Below, piece by piece: positions 1 through 6,486 of a stretch of DNA of 12,581 nt. The stretch covers positions 1 through 12,581 of the forward strand of contig JAURHT010000058.1 of assembly GCA_030833145.1 (NCBI GenBank), read 5' to 3'. The notes beneath the pieces were generated by a model. The model made no database searches. It saw only the letters and a program-made list of their open reading frames with translations, and was not told the origin of the DNA. Origin of the DNA: Aquirufa sp. (GTDB lineage: Bacteria; Bacteroidota; Bacteroidia; Cytophagales; Spirosomataceae). The translations under genes were made by a program, and so were the position numbers. Each line of letters opens with the position of its first letter. Position 1 is the first letter of the stretch.

Positions 1-1004
1 CTTAAGAAGTCCACTAATTTGAAGTATTCGTGGAAGTTAGAGATTAATACCGTTTGGCCTAAGGAGCATAAGATATCCACGCGATCCAAGAAGTCTTTCT
101 CATCGATTTTGTGAGTCTCATTCTCTAAGCTTTTCAGCGTCAATTCAGATAGTACGCAAATTTTATCATCATCCACATCGGGCTCTTGCTCGAACTGCGC
201 GACGCCTTTCTTTAACATATCGGAGAAGATATTAGTCACAGGACGGAAACGTCCACGTACCGCTACGATGTGTTTTTTTGCCAAAGCATCATAGGGCTGC
301 ATTACCTTGCCATCCGGTCCAAAAACCGCCGCCTGAGTGTATCCGTGTTTCACTAAATACAAGGACATCAATCGATTGTCTACCTCTTTGAAATCTGGTC
401 CCTCGAAGCGAATCATATCGATTTCAATCCGATCTTTGGACAAATCATCTAACAGAGATAACAGTAATTTCTCGGGATCTTCGTGGTAATGGTAGCACCC
501 AAACAAGAGATTTACCCCGATTACACCTAGTGCCTGTTGTTGCAAGATATTGTCATTATCTAACATATTCACGTGGATAACGACATCGTTAAACCCACCG
601 TTCGGTGTTAATTGAAAACGTAAACCGATCCAGCCGTGGGCATCATTTGTCTTTTGAAAATTCAAGGCTGAAACCGTGTCTGCAAAAGCAAAGAAGCGTT
701 TCTCCGAAGCGGATTCAGTTAAACGCACATTCAATAATTTGAACTCGCGGTTTAACATTTTCATTAAACGCGGCTCACACACATATTTTCCAGAAGCTTC
801 TTCGCCATAAATGGCATCCGAAAAAGCCATATCGTAAGCGGAGATTGTTTTAGCGATGGTGCCCGAAGCTCCGCCTGCTTTAAAGAAATTTGCGGCTACA
901 TCTTGACCTGCCCCGATTTCCGCGAAGGAACCGTAGATGCTGCGGTCTAAATTGATTTGAAGTGCTTTTTGTTTAGTCCCTATGGATTTAATGTGCGATG
1001 TCAT
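1..1004 (-). CDS. Conserved protein of unknown function, C-terminus cut by window edge
   Basis: The frame starts at an ATG (1002-1004) and stays open to base 1, giving 334 codons of an N-terminal part; the rest lies outside the window. No signal peptide or membrane segment is visible, so it is probably cytoplasmic. The N-terminus carries what look like family-conserved blocks: SFAEIGAGQ near residue 26, GGASGTIAKTISAYDM near 44, FSDAIYG near 61, FFAFADTVSALNF near 104. Further on come ALGVIGVNLLFG, DRIEIDMIRFEGPDFKEVDNRLMS and RFRPVTN. I recall this sequence type from many bacteria, including cyanobacteria, where database names such as 'TonB-dependent receptor' or 'nicotinate-nucleotide adenylyltransferase' are used. 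Neither fits: there is no beta-barrel signature or signal peptide, and I see no HxGH nucleotidyltransferase motif. It lies 57 bases downstream of the sugar kinase on the same strand and may be the last visible gene of that operon. The existence of the gene is secure; the function is unknown. Confidence 0.85.
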   Translation of the reverse strand, partial: MTSHIKSIGTKQKALQINLDRSIYGSFAEIGAGQDVAANFFKAGGASGTIAKTISAYDMAFSDAIYGEEASGKYVCEPRLMKMLNREFKLLNVRLTESASEKRFFAFADTVSALNFQKTNDAHGWIGLRFQLTPNGGFNDVVIHVNMLDNDNILQQQALGVIGVNLLFGCYHYHEDPEKLLLSLLDDLSKDRIEIDMIRFEGPDFKEVDNRLMSLYLVKHGYTQAAVFGPDGKVMQPYDALAKKHIVAVRGRFRPVTNIFSDMLKKGVAQFEQEPDVDDDKICVLSELTLKSLENETHKIDEKDFLDRVDILCSLGQTVLISNFHEYFKLVDFL

Positions 1005-1061
1005 AGGCAATGTGTTAGGTTTGTTGACTTAGGCGTTTTATACGTGTCGCAATTTACGAAT

Positions 1062-1913
1062 TTATGGCCAAAATTCCCCCTTATGATACAAGCAAAGACC
1101 TGCCATCGGTCCCTCACTAATATGTCCGACAGGTAAACCATTTTTTTTCATCACTTGTTTTAAAATGTCTGAATAGTAAAACGCCACAGAACCGGTGAAA
1201 TGAAAAACAGGTGCCTCCGAATAACGCTTCAAATACAGGGAAATAAAGGCATCAAAAGATTGTTCTATCAAACCATAACAATAGGCATCCCGTCGATGGT
1301 CAAATAGGAATTTCGAAAAGCTGGCAAACCAGCGATTAGGGAAGGCTTGTTTGTAAGCCTTGTCTAAAACGGTCAAGCGATCCATTATCCCAAAGCGTTT
1401 CTCAAAAACAGCCCGAATCTCATCAGGCATTTGGCCATGCAAATAACTCAAAAGCAATAATTTGCCTAAATGTCCACCACTGCCTTCGTCGCCTAACCAA
1501 AATCCCAACGGAGGAATTTGCGCTGAAATGCGTCCGCCATCCCAATAACCGGAATTCGATCCCGTTCCTAAAATACACGCAATTCCCGCCTCTTTCCCGC
1601 AAAGCGATCTCGCGGCCGCAATGAGGTCGTTCTGTATTTCAAGCGAACAAGTGCTAGGGAAAAAAGGTCGAAAGGCGGCAGCAATCACCTCGCATTGCGC
1701 TTCGCCCGTTACTCCGGTACCATAATAATAAATAGCTTGAATGGGGAGATCCTTAAATCCGGCTAATACTTCCTGCTGGGTAGCAATGATCTCATCAGTG
1801 GTTTGGTAGTATGGATTAATACCCGTACTAGTAAAACTTTCATAAGTCGATGCCGGATCCTTTATCAGTCTCCAGGCTGTTTTAGTCGAACCACTTTCAA
1901 CGATTAATATCAT
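1062..1913 (-). CDS. BadF/BadG/BcrA/BcrD-family sugar kinase, N-acetylglucosamine kinase-like
   Basis: This 283-residue cytoplasmic protein belongs to the ASKHA (actin/sugar kinase/Hsp70) fold and probably phosphorylates an amino sugar such as GlcNAc or MurNAc with ATP during cell-wall recycling or chitin use. Visible motifs are the phosphate-1 loop ESGSTKT at residues 6-12, TGINPYY at 30-36 (the equivalent region of mammalian NAGK contacts the sugar), an Asp at 96 (NDLIAAA) in the place of the NAGK catalytic Asp, the phosphate-2 loop GTGSNS at 116-121, and GDEGSGG at 141-147. A Glu stands at residue 6 where many bacterial relatives have Asp; animal NAGK also has Glu there. The ATG is one base past the stop of the upstream b5-type gene (TAG-T-ATG), which suggests translational coupling. 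The family call is firm; the exact sugar is inferred. Confidence 0.85.
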   Translation of the reverse strand: MILIVESGSTKTAWRLIKDPASTYESFTSTGINPYYQTTDEIIATQQEVLAGFKDLPIQAIYYYGTGVTGEAQCEVIAAAFRPFFPSTCSLEIQNDLIAAARSLCGKEAGIACILGTGSNSGYWDGGRISAQIPPLGFWLGDEGSGGHLGKLLLLSYLHGQMPDEIRAVFEKRFGIMDRLTVLDKAYKQAFPNRWFASFSKFLFDHRRDAYCYGLIEQSFDAFISLYLKRYSEAPVFHFTGSVAFYYSDILKQVMKKNGLPVGHISEGPMAGLCLYHKGEFWP

Positions 1914-1914
1914 A

Positions 1915-2142
1915 CTACGCTAAGATTCCGATGGGGGTAAATTTTTCAAAGACTTTCTCGGAATGTGGCGCATCAGCCAGTTCAGGGGTTAAATCCTGCC
2001 CCGCCCAATGTTCATAATGTTTGCCATTTTTCCACAATTTGGACTCCGTCATATCGTAAATGAGCCCCTGAAAGGCGACCCAAATCTCAGGCTTGTCTTG
2101 CCCATTTCGTAGGGCTAACTGTCCGCGTGTATAAGTCTTCAT
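1915..2142 (-). CDS. Small cytochrome b5-like heme-binding domain protein
   Basis: This 75-residue protein is a stand-alone cytochrome b5/steroid-binding-like domain. It opens with MKTYTRGQLALRNGQD, followed by the typical strand IWVAFQGLIYDMTES and then WKNGKHYEHWAGQDLT near residues 37-52. Candidate axial heme ligands are His45 (HWAG, in the place of the HPGG motif) and His60 (DAPH). The spacing of 15 is shorter than the 24 residues of classical b5, as I recall being usual for the compact bacterial form. There is no signal peptide or membrane anchor, so it is probably a soluble cytoplasmic electron carrier or a small-ligand binder. It is the first gene of a leftward run; the kinase start follows its stop by a single base. 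No redox partner is encoded nearby, so its role is unknown. Heme binding is inferred from the family and is not certain. Confidence 0.8.
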   Translation of the reverse strand: MKTYTRGQLALRNGQDKPEIWVAFQGLIYDMTESKLWKNGKHYEHWAGQDLTPELADAPHSEKVFEKFTPIGILA

Positions 2143-2161
2143 AATTTACACGAAGCTAAAT

Positions 2162-2187
2162 AAAAAGGGTCAAACCCACCTTTTTTT
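2162..2187. promoter_or_regulatory. Imperfect inverted repeat in the divergent intergenic gap
   Basis: The 84-base gap between the b5-type gene and the lipoprotein gene contains AAAAAGGGT, loop CAA, ACCC, a three-base ACC bulge and T7. The GGGT/ACCC core (2167-2170 and 2174-2177) is flanked by pairing A and T runs. Lying between divergent genes, it is more likely an operator, a hairpin in a 5' untranslated region or chance than a terminator. No convincing -33/-7 pair was found for either gene; the best -7-like match towards the lipoprotein is TAATTTTA at 2200-2207. Confidence 0.3.
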
Positions 2188-2226
2188 CAGAAAGATTTTT
2201 AATTTTACATCGCATAACACCTGAAT

Positions 2227-2706
2227 ATGAAACAGTTCCTTTTAGTATTATTAGCTATATCTGTGCTAGCATGTGGCGGCGGGGGAGATCCAGCACCTAC
2301 TCCTACACCTCCTACCCCTACGGTTAATGTAGCTACACTAGTTAAGAAAGTGTGGACGGTAAGTACAGCCCAATGGGATGGCGTAACGAAATACGATAAG
2401 ACAAGCACATCGAATGTAGTTCAAGGATATTCTCAATACAAATTAGATTTATCTACCGCAGGAACGGTTAGCTTGACGGAATTTGACGGAAAGATATTTA
2501 CAGGCACTTACACGGTTGCGACCGATGGATTGTCACTGACATTAAATGGTTTAACGAGTGCAGATGGTGCGCCTACTGGAACAGGTGGAACAATTACTTA
2601 TTCTATCTTAGTGACTCCTACTGCGACATCTTTGAGCCTGCAACAAACAACAGCTTACGTAAAAGCGAGTAGCGCTATCGTTAAGTTAGCCTTAGTTAAT
2701 CCTTAA
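2227..2706 (+). CDS. Small surface or periplasmic lipoprotein, lipocalin-like
   Basis: This 159-residue protein begins with a lipoprotein signal peptide, MKQFLLVLLAISVLAC, with the lipobox VLAC and the lipidated Cys at 16. GGGGD and a Pro/Thr-rich linker (about residues 17-33) follow, which should hold the domain away from the membrane. The mature part from about residue 36 (LVKKVWTVSTAQW) alternates short beta-strand-like stretches, with YKLDLSTAGTVSLTEFDGKIFTGTYTV near the middle. This pattern resembles the Bacteroidetes lipocalin-like families, where a Trp opens the barrel and a 'tG.y.v' strand follows. The resemblance is weak and no ligand can be named. It appears to be a single-gene unit, starting after a divergent gap and ending in an intrinsic terminator at 2725-2748. 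The lipoprotein call is strong; the fold is tentative. Confidence 0.8.
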   Translation: MKQFLLVLLAISVLACGGGGDPAPTPTPPTPTVNVATLVKKVWTVSTAQWDGVTKYDKTSTSNVVQGYSQYKLDLSTAGTVSLTEFDGKIFTGTYTVATDGLSLTLNGLTSADGAPTGTGGTITYSILVTPTATSLSLQQTTAYVKASSAIVKLALVNP

Positions 2707-2724
2707 TAAGAAAAGATTTTACTG

Positions 2725-2748
2725 AAGCCGTCCTCGTGGCGGCTTTTT
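2725..2748 (+). terminator. Intrinsic terminator after the lipoprotein gene
   Basis: AAGCCGTC (2725-2732) pairs with GGCGGCTT (2738-2745) with one G-U wobble, giving an 8-bp stem with a 5-base loop, followed by a T-run to 2748. It lies 18 bases after the lipoprotein stop codon. The thiL ATG is only 7 bases beyond the T-run, so the hairpin also sits in the immediate upstream region of thiL. Confidence 0.8.
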
Positions 2749-2755
2749 GTGTTAT

Positions 2756-3781
2756 ATGGAAAAGAGAACAGAAATAGGAGAAATTGGTGAGTTTGGTTTA
2801 ATTAACCATATAGCCTCTCAGTTTACAGAAAAACAAGCCTGGACTGACTTGGGTATTGGAGATGATACCGCAGTGTTGGATCCTAAAGGTAATAAGGTAG
2901 TCACTACCACCGAATTATTCATAGAGGGTGTTCATTTTGACTTAGGTTATACTCCTTTGCAGCATTTAGGTTTCAAAGTCGTTTCTGTAGTTCTCTCTGA
3001 CATCGCGGCGATGAACGCCATTCCAGCTCAAATCACGATTGGTTTAGGCTTGAGTAATCGCTTCTCGGTGGAATCGGTAGACGCGCTTTATGAAGGGATT
3101 CGATTAGCCTGTGAAGAATACAAAGTGGATTTAGTGGGAGGAGACACGACTTCTAGTCCCCAAGGTTTGATTATTTCAATGACTGCTACGGGAGTGGTGG
3201 AAGCGGATAAATTAGTACAACGTGGCACTTCGAAGCCTAATGATGTCCTGTGCGTTTCAGGTGATTTAGGTGCAGCATTGATGGGTTTACATTCGTTGGA
3301 AAGAGAAAAACAGGTCTTCTTATCTAATCCGGATATGAAGCCGGAATTGGAAGACAAGAGCTATGTCGTTTTGCGTCAGCTAAAGCCTATGGCTCGTTTC
3401 GATATTATACACGAGTTGAGAGATTTAGGCGTGGTTCCTACGTCGATGATTGATTGCTCGGATGGATTAGCCTCAGAAATTATTCATTTGTGCAATGCAT
3501 CCGGTTTAGGTGCGCGCATTTTCGAAAAAAATATCCCGATTGACGATGAGACTTATCTTTCTGCCACGGAATTCAACGTTAGTCCTTTAACGGCAGCGTT
3601 GAACGGGGGTGAAGATTTCGAACTTTTATTTACGGTTTCTCAAGCCGATTTTCCCAAAGTAGAAAAGATCGCTGACGTGACCGCCATCGGTTATATGACT
3701 AACGTGAGTCATGAGCGTGTAATGGTGATGAAATCGGATGCAATCGTCGATTTAACGGCTCCGGGTTTCGGGAAGCAATAG
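2756..3781 (+). CDS. thiL: Thiamine-monophosphate kinase ThiL
   Basis: ThiL phosphorylates thiamine monophosphate to thiamine diphosphate with ATP, the last step of cofactor synthesis, in the cytoplasm. The 341-residue length suits the family (E. coli 325). Its AIRS/PurM-like fold shows the expected metal and nucleotide motifs: GIGDD at 33-37, GGDTT at 128-132, DCSDG at 233-237 and GGEDFELLF at 284-292. The N-terminal EIGEFGLI matches the family's usual opening. The ATG at 2756 is preferred over an in-frame TTG at 2747, because the TTG lies inside the T-run of the preceding terminator and the family normally begins close to this point. I see no other thiamine gene and no TPP-riboswitch-like leader; there is room for neither a THI element nor a long 5' untranslated region unless transcription starts inside the lipoprotein gene. 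The next gene is 119 bases away with its own likely promoter. Confidence 0.96.
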   Translation: MEKRTEIGEIGEFGLINHIASQFTEKQAWTDLGIGDDTAVLDPKGNKVVTTTELFIEGVHFDLGYTPLQHLGFKVVSVVLSDIAAMNAIPAQITIGLGLSNRFSVESVDALYEGIRLACEEYKVDLVGGDTTSSPQGLIISMTATGVVEADKLVQRGTSKPNDVLCVSGDLGAALMGLHSLEREKQVFLSNPDMKPELEDKSYVVLRQLKPMARFDIIHELRDLGVVPTSMIDCSDGLASEIIHLCNASGLGARIFEKNIPIDDETYLSATEFNVSPLTAALNGGEDFELLFTVSQADFPKVEKIADVTAIGYMTNVSHERVMVMKSDAIVDLTAPGFGKQ

Positions 3782-3816
3782 TCCGTTCGTCTACATTTTC
3801 CGCCGTTTGATAAATT

Positions 3817-3850
3817 TTGGGCTATTAACGGGATTAAATTTGTAATTTTG
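3817..3850 (+). promoter_or_regulatory. Candidate Bacteroidetes-type promoter with tandem -7 boxes
   Basis: Two exact matches to the Bacteroidetes -7 consensus TAnnTTTG lie side by side: TAAATTTG (3835-3842) and TAATTTTG (3843-3850). A TTG at 3817-3819 is 23 bases before the second box, at the upper limit of the spacing reported for Flavobacterium promoters (17-23), and 15 before the first. Transcription would start around 3856, leaving about 45 bases before the ATG at 3901. Confidence 0.5.
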
Positions 3851-3900
3851 AGTGTGGGTAATTGCCTGATTTTTTTGGCTATCATTCTAAGATTTACAAA

Positions 3901-5820
3901 ATGACAAAGTCTTCCTTCATTCGGAAATACTCAAATCGCTTTCTATCCAGATGGCTGGTTTTAGTCTTTGACTCGTTAATCGTCATCTTCTCGTTTTCTA
4001 TTGCTACCCTGTTAAGAATGAATTTCCAATTACCGGAAATTGATTTCTCGGTGTTCGCCTCTCAATTGATTTTTGTTCTAGGTCTACGTCTGTTAGCCTT
4101 TTTGTATTTTCAATCTTACGCAGGTATTATTCGCCATACGAGTATTGAAGATGCTATTTTGATCTTAAAAGCCGTATTTACGGGAACTTTCAGTGCGGTA
4201 TTGATTTCTGGAGTGATTCGAAATACCTTAGGCTTCGAACACGTTTTTAATTTATCGGCATCGATCCTTATCATTGACTTTTTCATCTGTCTATTCTGGA
4301 TGGTCATTCTTCGCTTCTTTGTGAAGAGTTTTTATGAATCCTTTATCAATCAGTTTAAGCCTACGATTGGCGTATTGATTTACGGTGCGGGTTATACGGG
4401 AATGTTGACAAAGAATGTGTTCCAAACAGACCGCAGTACTAACTATAAGATTCTTGGTTTTATTGATGACAATGAGTCCAAAATAGGGAAAACCATTGAA
4501 GGGATTAAAGTATATAGCTTACCAGAAGTATTGGATAAGTTTGTGGGGTCGAATGAGGGTTTAGAAGTGATTATGGCCATCAACAATATGTCGGCTAAAT
4601 CGAAACGTAAGATTTCAGATATTTTCCTAGACCGCGGAGTAGTGGTAAAAGCCCTTCCTCCAGTGGATAAGTGGGTAGAGGGAGAATTTGCGATGAACCA
4701 AATTCACAATGTGAAGATCGAAGATCTCTTAGGTCGTGAGGTGATTCAAATGAATAACAAGCGCATAGGCGAGGAGATTTCGGGCAAGGTAATTCTAGTT
4801 ACGGGCGCTGCGGGATCAATTGGTAGTGAAATTGTTCGTCAATTAATCGCTTATTTCCCAGCTAAACTAGTTTTAGTTGATCAGGCAGAATCGGCCTTGT
4901 ATGATTTGGAATATGAGTTAGCAGGGAAGGTGCCCACGAATGTGCAATTGATCGTCAATGTAGCTGATGTGTCTGATACACGCCGCATAAGCAAGATATT
5001 CAAGAATCATCGACCAGATATCATTTTCCACGCGGCTGCTTATAAGCATGTTCCATTGATGGAAAACAATCCGTATGAGGCGATCAAAACCAATGTAATA
5101 GGCACGCGTATATTAGCGGAACTAGCAGCTGAAGTAGGGGTAGATAAATTTGTGATGGTTTCTACGGATAAGGCCGTGAATCCAACGAATGTAATGGGAG
5201 CGACGAAGCGTTTAGCTGAGATGTATACGCAGTCGATGAACCAATTGGAAGGAGTGAAGACTAAGTTTATTGCGACCCGTTTTGGAAACGTGTTAGGCTC
5301 TAATGGTTCCGTGATACCGTTGTTCAAAAAACAAATTGAGCGTGGAGGTCCAGTAACGGTGACTCACCCAGAAATTACTCGCTATTTCATGACGATTCCA
5401 GAAGCTTGCGAACTCGTGTTAGAAGCGGCAACGATGGGGCAAGGAGGAGAAGTTTTTGTCTTCGATATGGGTGAATCTGTGAAGATTATTGACCTTGCGA
5501 AGAAGATGATTACGTTGAGCGGTTTACGTGTCGATAAAGATATTGAGATTCGCTATACTGGTTTGCGTCCAGGCGAGAAGTTGTATGAGGAGTTGTTGAA
5601 CAACGACGAGAATACGCTTCCTACGCACCACCCTAAGATCTTGATTGCAGAAGTAAATACGCCTTCCTATGCGTATATGGAAGTGGCTACGAATGATTTG
5701 AATCACTTATTATCGAGTGGTACGAACAATTCGATTGTAGCCAAAATCAAGGAAATTATTCCGGAGTACAAATCAAACAATTCGGTGTTTGAGACCTTAG
5801 ACAAGAAATCGTCTAAATAA
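3901..5820 (+). CDS. Membrane-bound nucleotide-sugar 4,6-dehydratase, WbpM/PglF/CapD class
   Basis: This 639-residue inner-membrane protein resembles the enzymes that convert UDP-GlcNAc to UDP-4-keto-6-deoxy sugars for capsule, O-antigen or protein glycans. The N-terminal third has about four membrane segments (from about residue 17, including RWLVLVFDSLIVIFSFSIA, and a last one ending in WMVILRFFV). A first Rossmann-like domain follows (YGAGYTG at 161-167), then the catalytic extended-SDR domain with NAD motif TGAAGSIGSE at 301-310, HAAAYKHVPLMENNP, and STDKAVNPTNVMGATK at 421-436. The usual YxxxK is MxxxK here (Met432, Lys436), the variant known from WbpM and PglF. RFGNVLGSNGSVIP and RPGEKLYEELL are also present. 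The ATG at 3901 is chosen over an upstream in-frame TTG (3862), because the extra 13 residues precede the normal family start. There are no glycosyltransferases or other sugar-nucleotide genes around it. The class is firm; substrate and stereochemistry are inferred. Confidence 0.93.
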   Translation: MTKSSFIRKYSNRFLSRWLVLVFDSLIVIFSFSIATLLRMNFQLPEIDFSVFASQLIFVLGLRLLAFLYFQSYAGIIRHTSIEDAILILKAVFTGTFSAVLISGVIRNTLGFEHVFNLSASILIIDFFICLFWMVILRFFVKSFYESFINQFKPTIGVLIYGAGYTGMLTKNVFQTDRSTNYKILGFIDDNESKIGKTIEGIKVYSLPEVLDKFVGSNEGLEVIMAINNMSAKSKRKISDIFLDRGVVVKALPPVDKWVEGEFAMNQIHNVKIEDLLGREVIQMNNKRIGEEISGKVILVTGAAGSIGSEIVRQLIAYFPAKLVLVDQAESALYDLEYELAGKVPTNVQLIVNVADVSDTRRISKIFKNHRPDIIFHAAAYKHVPLMENNPYEAIKTNVIGTRILAELAAEVGVDKFVMVSTDKAVNPTNVMGATKRLAEMYTQSMNQLEGVKTKFIATRFGNVLGSNGSVIPLFKKQIERGGPVTVTHPEITRYFMTIPEACELVLEAATMGQGGEVFVFDMGESVKIIDLAKKMITLSGLRVDKDIEIRYTGLRPGEKLYEELLNNDENTLPTHHPKILIAEVNTPSYAYMEVATNDLNHLLSSGTNNSIVAKIKEIIPEYKSNNSVFETLDKKSSK

Positions 5821-6430
5821 TACCCACCTTCTTAACGATCCAGATGGCCGCCAGTGTAAACAGCGGGGCAGCCACTATATCCAAGCTATAGTGTACGTGT
5901 TGAAGCAGTAATAAGCTAGCTAGTACGAAGCTGAAAACAACGGCGATAAGTCTTTCCTTTGCCGTAGGCAAAAAGAAGCAAACAAAGACCATAGTCGCTG
6001 TGTGCCCGGAAAAGAACAGGTCCTTTGTGATGGCCATATTTTCACCGTAAATGAACATTTCCGCTAAGGGGTCGTGTAAATCGACTAATCCAGCCGGGGG
6101 ATTTAAGGCCACTAGATAGATGGTTAAAAATCGAAATCCAGTCTCCAAATTGAACGCCCAGGCGAACCAAACGAATCTTTTAGGATCCTGCAATAGCCGA
6201 TACAGCAAGTAGATAACAGATAAATAAATGATCCCAAAAATAGGGTAGGAAACATTTAGGGCAGGAATCGCGTTTAGTATAGGATCGTTCCATTGGATAC
6301 CTTCGCGTAATTGAATCCATTGGAAATAATCATCCGCTTTAAAAGGGAAAATGAGGAACACAGCTAAAGCTCCTATGAACTGTAGGGCGAAGGTGCGGTC
6401 AGAGAAGGCGGCTTTCCAGGTTTGTTTCAA
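5813..6430 (-). CDS. PAP2_C / sphingomyelin-synthase-like integral membrane protein
   Basis: This 205-residue multi-pass protein matches the PAP2-like 2 (sphingomyelin synthase-like) superfamily, whose members transfer or hydrolyse phospho-head groups on lipids. The motif order fits: a D2-like region ETGFRFLTIYLVALNPP near 96-112, a D3-like TKDLFFSGHT at 135-144 (His143), and a D4-like HYSLDIVAA at 180-188 (His180, Asp184). These three residues form the expected His-His-Asp triad. About six hydrophobic segments are visible. The frame has no ATG before residue 125. The TTG at 6428-6430 gives MKQTWKAAFSDRTF, which looks like a natural N-terminus, and leaves a 56-base divergent gap to msrA; an upstream TTG at 6502 would run into msrA. 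Its last 8 bases overlap the end of the dehydratase gene on the other strand. The substrate is unknown: it could be a ceramide-type lipid, since many Bacteroidota make sphingolipids, or it could act as a phosphatase. Confidence 0.8.
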   Translation of the reverse strand: MKQTWKAAFSDRTFALQFIGALAVFLIFPFKADDYFQWIQLREGIQWNDPILNAIPALNVSYPIFGIIYLSVIYLLYRLLQDPKRFVWFAWAFNLETGFRFLTIYLVALNPPAGLVDLHDPLAEMFIYGENMAITKDLFFSGHTATMVFVCFFLPTAKERLIAVVFSFVLASLLLLQHVHYSLDIVAAPLFTLAAIWIVKKVGII

Positions 6431-6486
6431 GTTTGAACGAAAATTAGGTAATTTGGGAAGCGAAATTAGTGCTAAAAAACAATAAG

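Noticed and set aside
2284..2330. CCTAC-rich short direct repeats
   Set aside because: They encode the Pro/Thr linker of the lipoprotein, so protein-level low complexity explains them.
2747..2755. Longer thiL frame starting at a TTG
   Set aside because: The TTG lies in the T-run of the terminator, and the ATG at 2756 gives the usual ThiL N-terminus.
2707..2755. TPP riboswitch ahead of thiL
   Set aside because: The 49-base gap holds only the terminator hairpin and is too short for a THI element.
3803..3831. CCGTT...AACGG inverted repeat after thiL
   Set aside because: Five-base arms with a 19-base loop and no T-run; too weak for a terminator or operator call.
3862..3900. 13-residue extension of the dehydratase from a TTG
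   Set aside because: It sits just after the tandem -7 boxes and adds residues not expected in the family; the ATG at 3901 is a better start.
6432..6455. Possible msrA promoter TTTG...TAATTTG
   Set aside because: The -7 box lacks one base and the spacing is only about 13, outside the usual range.
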